A DNA stretch of 64,000 bases from Candidatus Zhuqueibacterota bacterium (GTDB lineage Bacteria; Zhuqueibacterota; Zhuqueibacteria; Residuimicrobiales; Krinioviventaceae): positions 1 through 64,000 of the forward strand of contig JAFGKD010000089.1 of assembly GCA_016928775.1 (NCBI GenBank), written 5' to 3'. The notes below the pieces were generated by a model. That model saw only the letters and a program-made list of their open reading frames with translations, searched no databases and was not told the DNA's origin. Positions 26,301 to 34,910 of the stretch are shown one piece after another; within the stretch, counting starts at the first letter, position 1; each line of letters opens with the position of its first letter. A program made the translations under genes and the position numbers.

Positions 26301-27614
26301 CCGCCAGTCAATTATGACGACAATGACGACCAGTTCCGCTTCGTCTACAGCGGCGTCGGGCAAAACGGCTCCTTAATGGGGCGCTATGACACGTCCAACG
26401 CCGAGTTTGTGACTGTGGAAACCGACAAAGGCTGGAATCTCGAATTAGCCATGCCTTTGGCAGGTCAGCCCATGGAAGCCGAACCCGGAAGCATCATCGG
26501 CTTTGAAATCGCCATCAATGACGCTGACGGTGGAGAAGACCGCGAAAATGTTCAGATGTGGTGGGGCGAAACAGGCGAAGCATGGCACGATCCAAGCGTT
26601 CTCGGTACAGCGATGTTCACCGACCGTACCATCAACGAAGAGGAACTTGGTCGCGTGCTGCCGATTCCATTTATGCCCTATCCAATTACGGTCGATGCTG
26701 AAATGGACTTTGGCTGGAATGATGTTGCTGAAGTCTTTGGCAATCATCGCATGAACACGCCCGATTCTATGTCCACACCGAACGATGCCGAAATGAGCTG
26801 GAAAGTGGCGTGGAATTACGACTATCTCTACTTCTGGATCAATGTCGTTGATGATGTGTTGCTCTTTGAAAACAGCACCAGCACCTGGGCGGATGATGGT
26901 ATCGAGTTCTGGTTCGACGGCAACGGAGATCAAACCGCCAGCTGGGATGGCGTGTACGATCAGTTCCTCAAATGTAATTTTAGTGAAGAGACTGTCCTGA
27001 CGCCGATCGTGTGGGGTGGCAGAAACCCATCGCCAGAACTGGATTCGACGCAGTTGGCCAGTATCATGCAAGCGAAAAAATTAACCGATAAAGGTCTGGT
27101 TATGGAAATAGCCTTCCCGCTCGATGTGCTGAACATCGCCCCCGGAGAGGGCACAAAAATGGCGCTCGATCTGGACTGGAATGACAGTGATACGCCGGAT
27201 GAACAAGCCGGTGCGAATTTCCGGGATACCAAGATCAAAGCGTTTGATCCAACGGACGGCGTGTGGGGTGATTCCCGCCTGATGGGTCTGGCCCGCTTTG
27301 TCGGCAGCAAACTCGAATCCGAAGTTGAATCCGATATCGAGGCGGTTGTCACAGAATATGAGCTGAGCCAAAACTATCCGAATCCGTTCAATCCATCGAC
27401 AACGATTGAATTTGCGATTCCACAAGCGGACAAGGTCAAACTCACAATCTATGACATTCTCGGTCGCCAGGTTGCGGTACTGGTTGATGAACGCATGGAA
27501 GCTGGCCGGCATGCCGTCTCTTTTGACGCCCGTCGATTTGCTTCCGGTGTCTATCTCTACAGCCTGCAAACCAGCGAACAAACCATGAATAAAAAGATGA
27601 TGTTTATCAAATAA
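23373..27614 (+). CDS. Giant secreted four-CBM9 protein with T9SS tail
   Basis: Carbohydrate-binding surface protein of 1414 residues. The ATG at 23373 has 'ggagg' 5 nt upstream; the track start is a TTG inside that site. Signal peptide, then a flavodoxin/ThuA-like domain ('KIIWVSGNLQDEGGVDWDQG', about 25-255), a beta-sandwich (about 265-440), then four CBM9/DOMON-like modules starting near 445, 650, 870 and 1092. Each has 'IDG..D..W', 'DD.LY' and 'DSVELWLDGDNS' signatures. The type IX tail starts 'NYPNPFNPSTT' near 1333. No catalytic residues seen. CBM9 usually binds reducing ends of glucans or xylans. Confidence 0.88.
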   Translation: MKRTVSITFFVLVLVGFFLANPTFAAKIIWVSGNLQDEGGVDWDQGFVDMLEAAGHEVQRENDTIIGKPLTPEQVAVLESGDLVIVSRSTNSGTYNSTSWNTVAKPLISTTSYLSRDNRWKWLNNSDILGGGDSGAPLYRIEYTDHPIFAGIEPDENGNIAVLDGTVGSGNTSLPDCQDFGNGALLASVADTGTVAIAYWGYKTQFHAATEEVAAAPRMLFNCGTRENASETNQGIYNLTPVGAQLFLNAVDFMLAQQPPLTSYMEDFDAAVDVDFWRPNKAEHDDGTPIFDVSQEDGALKVVMNQANFPDGQMYDFLQDNITFNLTHFPMWAMKIKVEPGATYTQDGNVTDIDAVPFMGSPFSKNGPTQTRQHSNPTVNVPDDGEWHDVVFDWRTPDADQTTNPNVYTNITRLLLEVVKWPGTHQATFWIDDFKVGLEAVPEDERPLPVVMASHPPAIDGDMDPIWKHTPWVRDFIYPSGATIFRDAALSWRAMWDYDYLYLYIRVVDDVFKAETQITWHGDSVELWLDGDNSKQTAYDGINDLGYGFLYTDDPNNPLIFHPGDEWRMGTAGHLQGAAYWEGGVDLELAIPMANLGVSAPMPGHLMGMDVDWNDNDEEGGDRDTKCKWFDATDNSWDNPSLMGTIQLVDRVVYDYTDVWYTSTPVAIDGVPDDLSAYPVFPLNQYMASVDKMDNWLEDVAMDYQVVWDDNYLYYSIHVADDTLIQDGAYDHTDDGLELWLDGDNSRKTAYDGINDIGVGFKLEPGTGLSVKDVYTWNAGFAAFDPATLLSASSETEDGVFLEFAIPLDSVQIKPMNGYMFAHDIDYNDDDDSGDRDTKAKVFPPVDETWQNPSYMNPAKLMGGPGEELPEEIVGLCIDKTAVPPVIDGTMEPLWDTARNYHIGIMQGPTSDGWWDSYGYYRIVYDDDNLYMFVTVHDDVLDVHLTDDYKKDSIELFFDGDNSKNTLDEGEDPWAWPPVNYDDNDDQFRFVYSGVGQNGSLMGRYDTSNAEFVTVETDKGWNLELAMPLAGQPMEAEPGSIIGFEIAINDADGGEDRENVQMWWGETGEAWHDPSVLGTAMFTDRTINEEELGRVLPIPFMPYPITVDAEMDFGWNDVAEVFGNHRMNTPDSMSTPNDAEMSWKVAWNYDYLYFWINVVDDVLLFENSTSTWADDGIEFWFDGNGDQTASWDGVYDQFLKCNFSEETVLTPIVWGGRNPSPELDSTQLASIMQAKKLTDKGLVMEIAFPLDVLNIAPGEGTKMALDLDWNDSDTPDEQAGANFRDTKIKAFDPTDGVWGDSRLMGLARFVGSKLESEVESDIEAVVTEYELSQNYPNPFNPSTTIEFAIPQADKVKLTIYDILGRQVAVLVDERMEAGRHAVSFDARRFASGVYLYSLQTSEQTMNKKMMFIK

Positions 27615-27625
27615 TTTTTCCCCAA

Positions 27626-27656
27626 AACCTCAAAGGTCGTTCAGACCTTTGAGGTT
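27626..27656. terminator. Perfect 13-bp hairpin after the CBM9 gene
   Basis: aacctcaaaggtc-gttca-gacctttgaggtt pairs perfectly but lacks a U-tract on the plus strand. It could be a processing or termination hairpin. It lies 12 nt past the stop codon. Confidence 0.55.
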
Positions 27657-27672
27657 GTTCACAAGCACACAC

Positions 27673-27708
27673 AGGCAGAGGCACCATGCTTCTGCCTCTT
27701 TTATTTTA
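27673..27708 (+). terminator. Rho-independent terminator
   Basis: aggcagaggc-accat-gcttctgcct stem (one G-T pair) followed by cttttatttta. It sits between the CBM9 gene and the SGNH/TPR gene and should separate their transcripts. Confidence 0.75.
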
Positions 27709-27731
27709 TAACGTCCTTGCGAAAATTGCCC

Positions 27732-29963
27732 ATGAAAAAACAGACACGGCGCACGCGACACTCGATTTCTCCAAAACCATCAGCCAGGACTTTGTCCCGC
27801 GGGAAAATTCGGCTGTTTCGAACGATTCTGATTGTACTACCCGTTCTTTTCTTTGTGCTCCTGGAGCTCATCTTGCGCATGCTGAATTATGGCGGCAGAC
27901 TTGATCTTTTTATTCCGGGACCCGGAAGGCTGGAAAATCATTATATAAGCAATCCACAGGTCGGACGGCGCTATTTTGCCACACTCAAACAAATACCCGT
28001 CCCGCCAAATGACTATTTCGCCCGGTTAAAACCCGCCAATGGCTATCGGATTTTTGTTTTGGGCGGCTCGACGACAAACGGCTATCCCTATGGCAGCAAT
28101 TTGATGTTCTCCCGAATTCTGGAGGCGCAACTTGAGGATGTTTTGCCGGATCGAGCCGTTGAGGTGATCAATGTCTCCATGACTGCTATCAATAGCTATG
28201 CGCTGCTGGATTTTATGGATGAGATTGTACAGCAGCAACCGGATGCCATTTTAATCTACACCGGCCATAATGAATATTACGGCGCTCTGGGTGCCGCCTC
28301 GATGATCAAGCCGGGACGCAGCCGGACTTTGATCCTGGTTTACATGAAGCTGTGTCGTCTCAAAACGTTTATGCTTGTGCGAGATATGATCACCCGGATA
28401 ACCGCTTTGGGCACAAAGGATACCGCACCGCCAACCGCCACCCTGATGGAGCGCATCGTGGCGAATCAATCCATAGCCTTTGATAGCCGGCTTTATACAA
28501 CCGGTCGCGACCAATTTGCCAGAAATATGCGGGCGATTGCAAAAAAAGCGAAAAAGGCACATGTGCCGCTGCTGCTCAGCGAGCTCGTCAGCAACACATG
28601 TGATCTGACGCCCTTTGTTTCCCTCGACGAAGAGTCGGCTTTGGATGTTTTCAACCAGGCCATTCGTCTGCGCAAAAATCAAGAGTATGACTCAGCCAGG
28701 GTACTTTACAAAAAGGCTAAAGATCTGGATGCCCTGCGTTTTCGCGCGCCGTCAGAATTCAACCGGATCATTCATCAAACCGCCGAACAATATACCGTGC
28801 CAGTTGTGCCCATGCAATCGGTCTTTGAAACGGCCTCACCACATGGTCTTGTCGGCGACAATCTGATGCTGGATCATCTGCATCCCACAATAACCGGCTA
28901 TTTTTTGATGGCAGATGCTTTTTACACTGAAATGTTGCGAGCCGGACTGCTGCCACAAGCTGCCGAAAGATCGATGCCTGCCGAACAGCTTCGCCAATCC
29001 TGGGGATACACAAGACTGGACAGTCTTTACGGTGATCTTGGCTTACGCATACTCAAGGGAGGTTGGCCCTTCACGCCCCGGTCTGAAACAAACAGAGCGC
29101 TGGAATATTTTATACCCCAAGATTTTGTTGAAGAAATCGCCAAACAAGTCATCACATATGACAATGTCTCCATCCACCAGGGGCACGAAATTCTTGCCGA
29201 GCATTTCACCAAACAGGGCGAGGAAGCAAAAGCACTACAGGAATACAATGCCCTGGTGGCGCTAAAATCTTACTCGGTCGTGCCCTATTTAAAAGTGAGC
29301 GAAATGCTCATAAAGTCGGATGACGTCGCGCGTGTTCAGGCACTGATCCGTGAATCGCTAATTTTTGATGAATCCCCCCTCCCCTACATTCTCCTGGGGG
29401 AAGCGTACAACAGATTACAGCGATATCAGCAGGCAATTGTTGCATTCCAGCGCGCCCGGCAACTCGGTGCTGCAGAAACTGATCCGCATATTGTGGTGGG
29501 TTTACGCTACGCCTATAACGCCCTCGGTCAATTCACCAGAGAGAAGGACATACTGGATCGAACAATACATGCGCGGCAAAACAGTGATGATACTCCGAGT
29601 GACAGCCGGGCTGTTGAACTTGTGCAAACAGCCGAACAGCTCATCGAGGCGCAACAGTTTGATGCAGCGATGGTCGAATTACAAAAATCCTTGAAAATTC
29701 AGGAAACCGGCCAGGCGCACATGTTGTTGGGTCAAATCCATCTGCAGAAGCGCCAGGCAAGGGAGGCGGTAGATCATCTCGAAAAAGCGCGCGCGTTGCT
29801 ACCAAACGATCCGCTTTTACTCTATAATTTATGTATCGCGCATGTTCAACAACAGAACTATGAGAGCGCCTGGAAGATTCTCAAAAAGCTTGAACGCCTT
29901 GATCCACATTTTGTTGATCCATACGATCTGAAAACAAAGCTTGCCGGTATTGTGAAAGAGTAG
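27732..29963 (+). CDS. Membrane-anchored SGNH hydrolase with C-terminal TPR repeats
   Basis: N-terminal basic stretch and one transmembrane helix ('ILIVLPVLFFVLLELILRML'), then an SGNH/GDSL esterase-like domain: 'FVLGGSTTNGYPYG' carries the nucleophile Ser, 'VSMTAINSYALLDF' and 'YTGHNEYYG' are blocks II/III, and 'MLDHLHPTITGYFLMADAF' holds the Asp-x-x-His pair. TPR-like helices follow from about 490 to 740. The ATG at 27732 is chosen over the TTG at 27717, though neither has a strong ribosome site. The final base overlaps the start of the radical SAM gene. The ester substrate is unknown; glycan or lipid deacylation is plausible. Confidence 0.82.
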   Translation: MKKQTRRTRHSISPKPSARTLSRGKIRLFRTILIVLPVLFFVLLELILRMLNYGGRLDLFIPGPGRLENHYISNPQVGRRYFATLKQIPVPPNDYFARLKPANGYRIFVLGGSTTNGYPYGSNLMFSRILEAQLEDVLPDRAVEVINVSMTAINSYALLDFMDEIVQQQPDAILIYTGHNEYYGALGAASMIKPGRSRTLILVYMKLCRLKTFMLVRDMITRITALGTKDTAPPTATLMERIVANQSIAFDSRLYTTGRDQFARNMRAIAKKAKKAHVPLLLSELVSNTCDLTPFVSLDEESALDVFNQAIRLRKNQEYDSARVLYKKAKDLDALRFRAPSEFNRIIHQTAEQYTVPVVPMQSVFETASPHGLVGDNLMLDHLHPTITGYFLMADAFYTEMLRAGLLPQAAERSMPAEQLRQSWGYTRLDSLYGDLGLRILKGGWPFTPRSETNRALEYFIPQDFVEEIAKQVITYDNVSIHQGHEILAEHFTKQGEEAKALQEYNALVALKSYSVVPYLKVSEMLIKSDDVARVQALIRESLIFDESPLPYILLGEAYNRLQRYQQAIVAFQRARQLGAAETDPHIVVGLRYAYNALGQFTREKDILDRTIHARQNSDDTPSDSRAVELVQTAEQLIEAQQFDAAMVELQKSLKIQETGQAHMLLGQIHLQKRQAREAVDHLEKARALLPNDPLLLYNLCIAHVQQQNYESAWKILKKLERLDPHFVDPYDLKTKLAGIVKE

Positions 29964-31357
29964 TGCACGTGGGCAACGTCGACATTCTTTTAGCCTACCC
30001 CAGGGAACGTATCAATACGTTTTACTACATGATCCCTCTGGGCATTGCAGGCATTGCTGCCCTGCTCGAACAACATGGATTCACTGTCAAAATCATCGAT
30101 TTTAATTTTTATCATGGCGACTTTCGGATGGATGTGATCAAGTGGAATCCAAAGCTCATCGGAATTGGTGGCACCACAGCGACACGAAACGGTAGCTTTA
30201 AAACAGCGAAATTAGCCAAACAAATCTTGCCGCACGTCCCGGTAGTGTACGGCGGTGTGCATGCGTCTTTCACTTCGGATGATACGCTGCAGCACATTGC
30301 AGAAATAGACTATATCGTTCGAGGCGAAGGGGAATTCACCTTTTTAAAACTGGCGCAATACTTTGTTCGTCACGACGAAAAAATTGACATTTACAATTTG
30401 CCGGGTCTCTCATATCGCAATAATAAAGTTGTCAATAATCCGGTAAAACGTATAGATAATCTTGACGATCTGCCGTTGCCCGCGAGGCATTTATTTGATG
30501 GTCGCTATAAAATCAAACTCGATTATCTGGGTATTGAAGCTGATTTTATCATGACCTCACGCGGTTGCCCCTTTTCCTGCACCTTTTGTTCGGCATCCGC
30601 CATGTTTCCGGGTGGGGTTCGATACCGGAGTCCTGAACATATTCAAAAAGAAATTGACCTCATTGTCAGTCGCTCATCCATCAAGGCACTTAAAATATTT
30701 GACAGCACCTTCACCGCATCAAAAAAGCATGTTTTAGGTTTTTGCGAGCTGATTCAACCCTATAACTTGTTGTGGGAATGCGAAGTGCGCGCCGATACAG
30801 TCAATTTTGCTTTATTGCAGCGCATGAAAGAGGCTGGTTGTTGCTATATTGACGTAGGCCTGGAAACTACTGATGAATACATCCTGCAGCGCATCAATAA
30901 AAAACTCAAGCTCCAGCACGTCGAACGTGTGCTGGAGTGGTGTCGACTCCTTGATATCAAGACCAAGGTTTTTTTCAGTTTTGGACACCTGTATCAATCC
31001 TATCAAAGCTGTCTGAATGATGTGAAATACCTCAAACAGCATCGGCACACAATCGACTTTTATGCGACAACGGTTGGCCTGAGAGTTTATCCCGGGACAA
31101 AACTGGAAGCAGAAGTGAAAAAAGCGGGCTTTTTGCCACAGAACTTTTCCTGGGCGACATTCGCACCTTCCAGGCTCAATGCGCTGGTTTTTGAATTTGA
31201 CAATGTTTATGTGTTGAATCAACCGCAGCTCGGTTTCGTCAAATTATTCAAAATCATCATCAGGCTGGTTGAGAATGGTACTGTGGGCTCGTTTCGATAT
31301 ATTGTGGATTTACTCTGGATTAATTTAAAAAAACAGTTTCAAATGGTGGGAAGATAA
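29963..31357 (+). CDS. B12-binding-type radical SAM protein
   Basis: 464 residues. The N-terminal Rossmann-like cobalamin-binding domain ('DILLAYPRERINTFYYMIPLG', 'IGIGGTTATRN', 'VVYGGVHASF') is followed by a radical SAM core with the 4Fe-4S motif 'TSRGCPFSCTFCS' (about 198-209). The family carries out methylations and other radical chemistry, and the substrate cannot be read. The GTG start overlaps the SGNH stop by 1 nt, so translational coupling is likely and the two may act on the same product. A second GTG two codons in is an alternative start. Confidence 0.87.
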   Translation: MHVGNVDILLAYPRERINTFYYMIPLGIAGIAALLEQHGFTVKIIDFNFYHGDFRMDVIKWNPKLIGIGGTTATRNGSFKTAKLAKQILPHVPVVYGGVHASFTSDDTLQHIAEIDYIVRGEGEFTFLKLAQYFVRHDEKIDIYNLPGLSYRNNKVVNNPVKRIDNLDDLPLPARHLFDGRYKIKLDYLGIEADFIMTSRGCPFSCTFCSASAMFPGGVRYRSPEHIQKEIDLIVSRSSIKALKIFDSTFTASKKHVLGFCELIQPYNLLWECEVRADTVNFALLQRMKEAGCCYIDVGLETTDEYILQRINKKLKLQHVERVLEWCRLLDIKTKVFFSFGHLYQSYQSCLNDVKYLKQHRHTIDFYATTVGLRVYPGTKLEAEVKKAGFLPQNFSWATFAPSRLNALVFEFDNVYVLNQPQLGFVKLFKIIIRLVENGTVGSFRYIVDLLWINLKKQFQMVGR

Positions 31358-31790
31358 GCTCGTTCGGCACTCACCCAACCCATCACCAGAAAAAATGTAA
31401 CCGCAAGAGAACGTTTCTGGAATGAGACAGTGTGTCGTCTCATGCACACTTTTTCGTACAGAGACTCCACATAACCTTCAACCGCACCCAAAACGAAAAG
31501 CCAGCGTTGCATTTGGCGCGGCTTGAAAACTTTTCAAAAAAAACACACACGATCGCCTGGGATATCCATCCTGGGCGGATAGTAAAGCGGGATATTTATC
31601 CCACTCGGATAAATGTTCGTATTCATTTCCCGTCCGGTATGAATATGCCGAACGATCGGGATAGGGATTTTATCCCTGGACGCAAAACGGCATTATAATT
31701 GCATTAGAATCGGCTTACCCTTATATAATGATCAAAGGCCCAGCATCAAATATTACAGGTGATACATTTACTCTCAGGCTCGGTTGCTCA
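31358..31790 (+). promoter_or_regulatory. Intergenic region with GGGATA/TATCCC motif cluster
   Basis: A 433-bp gap without a credible gene (track ORF 31432-31698 lacks support). Between 31560 and 31680 it holds repeated GGGATA and TATCCC motifs: GGGATATCC, the palindrome GGGATA-TT-TATCCC at 31589-31602, CGGATAAA, and GGGATAGGGATTTTATCCC. A TATAAT at 31694-31699 is a possible -10 for the following genes. Confidence 0.4.
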
Positions 31791-33023
31791 ATGACCCACA
31801 AGATATTGTCAGTTTTTTTTGTTACATTCCTGCTCATCGTTTATCCGCTTTCTGCTCAAGACCGTCGGACGATAAACCACACCATCCTGATTCGCACTTT
31901 AGTTGGCCAGGGATATGAGGATGTTATCGCGCGCACAAGCTCTGGCGCGACTCTGGTGCAGTATGAAGATTCAAAAAATCGCTATCCCGTTTGGGGACTT
32001 CAGGAAATTGTTGCGCAAACGAGCCTGTTACTGCCACCAACCACCAAAAAAGTGGTGATACTCACGCAAAAATACGGCGTACCGCTCGCTGTTTTTGAAA
32101 GTGCAAATATACTCTCCACCTCACACAGTCGTCGACAACGGGAGGTGCTCATTCCACAATTGGCGATCAGCCCGCGGTCGGATCAACTCATCCGGGGAAT
32201 GGCAGTCTATCCAGCTTATAATTCGCCTCAATTCAAGTCAGATCTGATTTTTCATCCGGATGTCAAAATGCGATTCGGCAACTATAACAATCCGTTTGAA
32301 ATGCAGCTCAACATTGTACCGGAGCTCCGAACACTGCTGGTCAACGGACTTTTTTTATCCGCATCCATGGTGGTTCCGATCTACAATGAGCTCGAAAGTT
32401 ATGGCAACTATATACGACTCGGCCCAACGACACTGAACTATTTACGGCGACTGGACAAAAATTATTTTATGTTTGTTGCGGCTGGTTTGTTCAAGGGCGA
32501 ACGCTACGGCATGGAAGGCGGGATAAAGAAATTTTTTTACAGAGGCTTGCTGGTGACGGACCTGCGCCTCGGCTATTCCGGTTACTGGATTATGGATAGA
32601 GGTATTTTCAAATACGATTTTCTCAAAGACCTGACGTACTCGCTGTCAGCGCAATATTTTGTCAGACAGTACAACTTGTTTGTTTCACTTGGTTTTTTTC
32701 GATTCGTGTTTCAGGATTTTGGTTTGAGATTTGATGTGCTGCGTTTTTACAACGAGTTTCAATTTGGCTTGTGGGGTGTTTACGCGGATAATACTGTGAA
32801 TGGTGGCTTTCAATTTTCAATACCCTTGCCGCCCCGTACTTATAAGCAGCGCGGTACTTTTCGGCTGCGCATGGCCGATTATTTTGGCTTGGTTTACCAG
32901 GGCAAATACAGCGCTTCCAGCGGTATTAGCTTGCACGCCAACACCCTGATCGACGACATGTTTATACGCCATCATCCATCCCTGCTAATATCGCATCTCG
33001 GTCGTGCGGCGTATCCGAGATAG
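31791..33023 (+). CDS. YjbH-like outer-membrane barrel, C-terminal-half homologue
   Basis: Start set at the ATG at 31791, which begins a signal peptide (MTHKILSVFFVTFLLIVYPLSAQ); the track's earlier ATG adds 21 non-signal residues. The remaining ~390 residues are amphipathic beta strands with many Tyr/Phe. The segments 'RFGNYNNPFEMQLNIVPELR', 'MVVPIYNELESYGNYIRLGP' and 'NGGFQFSIPLPP' resemble the C-terminal half of YjbH/GfcD exopolysaccharide proteins. Predicted location is the outer membrane. The partner gene 24 bp downstream resembles the N-terminal half. Confidence 0.6.
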   Translation: MTHKILSVFFVTFLLIVYPLSAQDRRTINHTILIRTLVGQGYEDVIARTSSGATLVQYEDSKNRYPVWGLQEIVAQTSLLLPPTTKKVVILTQKYGVPLAVFESANILSTSHSRRQREVLIPQLAISPRSDQLIRGMAVYPAYNSPQFKSDLIFHPDVKMRFGNYNNPFEMQLNIVPELRTLLVNGLFLSASMVVPIYNELESYGNYIRLGPTTLNYLRRLDKNYFMFVAAGLFKGERYGMEGGIKKFFYRGLLVTDLRLGYSGYWIMDRGIFKYDFLKDLTYSLSAQYFVRQYNLFVSLGFFRFVFQDFGLRFDVLRFYNEFQFGLWGVYADNTVNGGFQFSIPLPPRTYKQRGTFRLRMADYFGLVYQGKYSASSGISLHANTLIDDMFIRHHPSLLISHLGRAAYPR

Positions 33024-33047
33024 GCCAATAGGAGTTAAGAAGCAATA

Positions 33048-33779
33048 ATGATATTTTTGCAATGTTCATCTCGCGCGCTATTAGCGATTTTTATAGCCAT
33101 TGCAGTGCACTCAAGCCTGGCGCAATCGTTGTCAGGGATTCCAGGTCTGGTCTATATTCCGACCGCCGAACTTAAGAAGGATGGCGTGTCTGCAATCGGA
33201 TTGAGTTACATTCCCAAAGAAAGCCTGAGTTACTCTCGGCAACAAAGAGATGGTCTGGTGGTTTTTGCCTCAATGACATTTTTGCCCTTTCTTGAGATCG
33301 ATTTGAGGCTGACCAAGCAGCTTGGACTTGCCGCCAGCGAGCGGCATACGGTTGATCGATCGCCAAGTGTAAGAGTTAAACTTGTGCGCGAGCGCCGGAC
33401 ACTCCCAACAATTTTATTTGGCGTTCATGATATCTTTAGCACCGTCGAACACGGACAAGCGCGTCATTTTGGCGCCACCTATTTTGTCGCGACAAAACAT
33501 TTTTTGCACGGCACATTTATGATCGCACCCACTATCGGCTATGGTTTCGAGATACTCGAGAGCGACCAAACAGAGCTGCTGGGCTTTTTTGGCGGCATCA
33601 AAATTCGCTCCGCTTATTTTCGCCGTATCGCACTTTTAGTGGATTATGATACAAAATATATGAATTTTGCTATGGATATTTATCCTTTGAAATCAGCACA
33701 AATAAAACTGGCTTTATTAAATTTTCGACATTTTGCCGCAAACGCAAGTATGCACTTTAGCCTTTTTGATGTATTCTAA
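33048..33779 (+). CDS. YjbH-like outer-membrane protein, N-terminal-half homologue
   Basis: 243 residues with signal peptide (ending SSLAQS). 'SGIPGLVYIPTAELKKDGVS' followed by 'FLPFLEIDLRLTKQLG', 'DRSPSVRVKLVRERRTLPTI' and 'HFGATYFVATKHF' is the pattern of the N-terminal barrel of YjbH (DUF940) proteins, which take part in exopolysaccharide or capsule export. In known YjbH proteins this part precedes the region matched by the upstream gene, so the order is reversed here. It ends in strands finishing with aromatic 'MHFSLFDVF', as outer-membrane proteins do. Confidence 0.7.
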   Translation: MIFLQCSSRALLAIFIAIAVHSSLAQSLSGIPGLVYIPTAELKKDGVSAIGLSYIPKESLSYSRQQRDGLVVFASMTFLPFLEIDLRLTKQLGLAASERHTVDRSPSVRVKLVRERRTLPTILFGVHDIFSTVEHGQARHFGATYFVATKHFLHGTFMIAPTIGYGFEILESDQTELLGFFGGIKIRSAYFRRIALLVDYDTKYMNFAMDIYPLKSAQIKLALLNFRHFAANASMHFSLFDVF

Positions 33780-33822
33780 AGCATATTTATAAACGTGAAA
33801 CTGAATTGCAGGAGAATAGACA

Positions 33823-34578
33823 ATGCTTCACAAAGTCAAGCTCTACTTAGCAGTTATTCTGACGTGCAGCCTGTTGGCCATGGGCTCTATTGCACTCTTT
33901 TTGAGCTGCGACCAAATCACACCTCCCTATAATCCGCCGGGTGATGAACCGGTTGAGGACTCTAGCGGTTCAATTGGTGACACACTCAAGACTGAAATCG
34001 AGCTTTTTTCAAATAACAATACTGGAGATTGGTCGATAGAGACGCAGTTTTTTGATAATTCTCAAAAAATTGGACAAGGCAATTTTTATGCAGCGCAGGA
34101 TTTGGTCGCTGAGGTCAGTTTGAATAATTTTAATATTCCTGGCACAACCGTCATCCAGCTGGGCAATTATATGCGGCTACAAGTCGTCGTCTCCCAATCT
34201 GCAACGCCGTCAAAATATCTCGTCGTGCTCACCAATCTTGACAACAGAAATATGGAGCCCGTCTCTTTTGTGATAAACAAGATAGAGGGCCTGACAAAAA
34301 CAGCGACGACGACTTCCATAAACAATGCGGCGGCAGTTGATCCGGGCATTTTTTCCGCTTTTGTCGCCACACATTCTGTGATGCTGCTTTGCCGAGGACC
34401 ACTTCAATTGGTGAAAAAAGCAAGAGAATGTCTTGAAACAGCCAAAACTGCCTGCGGCTCGCTGAATAATGTTGAAGAAGTTTATATTGAACTGCGCTTT
34501 TCTCTCATCACCGGGTGTGGCGAGATTCGTTGTGTGTATACATGCGGCGAACACGACCAGGGTAGCATCGGATCTTAG
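33823..34578 (+). CDS. Hypothetical lipoprotein
   Basis: 251 residues, not recognised. Signal with lipobox 'ALFLSC' and a Pro/Asp-rich linker (DQITPPYNPPGDEPVEDSSG), then a beta-rich domain ('ELFSNNNTGDWSIETQFFDN') and a Cys-rich end with six Cys residues ('TCGS...TGCGEIRCVYTCGE'). The ribosome site 'caggag' precedes the ATG. It follows the YjbH-like pair by 43 nt and could be its lipoprotein partner, as small lipoproteins accompany YjbH in capsule operons; that is inference from position only. Confidence 0.7.
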   Translation: MLHKVKLYLAVILTCSLLAMGSIALFLSCDQITPPYNPPGDEPVEDSSGSIGDTLKTEIELFSNNNTGDWSIETQFFDNSQKIGQGNFYAAQDLVAEVSLNNFNIPGTTVIQLGNYMRLQVVVSQSATPSKYLVVLTNLDNRNMEPVSFVINKIEGLTKTATTTSINNAAAVDPGIFSAFVATHSVMLLCRGPLQLVKKARECLETAKTACGSLNNVEEVYIELRFSLITGCGEIRCVYTCGEHDQGSIGS

Positions 34579-34910
34579 TGTAAATCACAACATTCCTCAT
34601 TCGGTCCTGGCGAAATGTTATAGACAACGCACAGTGCCAAAACCGGAGGTGAGGTGTGCTCTCGGCGCATGTTTTTGTAATTTTTTTGGTTGGAACGCCG
34701 AGCGTTCTCATAAACAACTGCTCGCTGCATCATATACGTGGCATTGCGAGGCAGAGCCTCGCACCGAGGTAAAACGAGGTAATCGGCAACGAGGTAGACG
34801 CAGTTAAAAATTTTGCATTCCACATTTGACTTTCTCACTCTTCTTTTTTATCTTGATTCATCTTTCCAATAATGTTCTGTGTCCTGTTCATTCGACGAAA
34901 GGAGAATGTC
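34579..34910. other. Intergenic region with two short perfect hairpins
   Basis: A 332-bp gap with no supported gene; four overlapping track ORFs here have no ribosome sites. It carries gaacgc-cga-gcgttc (34693-34707) and gcgaggc-aga-gcctcgc (34746-34762), then three 'cgaggta' words. Such paired hairpins resemble dispersed intergenic repeats. The promoter for the next operon should lie in the A/T-rich last 90 bp. Confidence 0.55.

Noticed and set aside
31432-31698. 88-residue ORF in the 31.4-31.8 kb gap
   Set aside because: No ribosome site, spans the motif cluster, and the product has no recognisable pattern.
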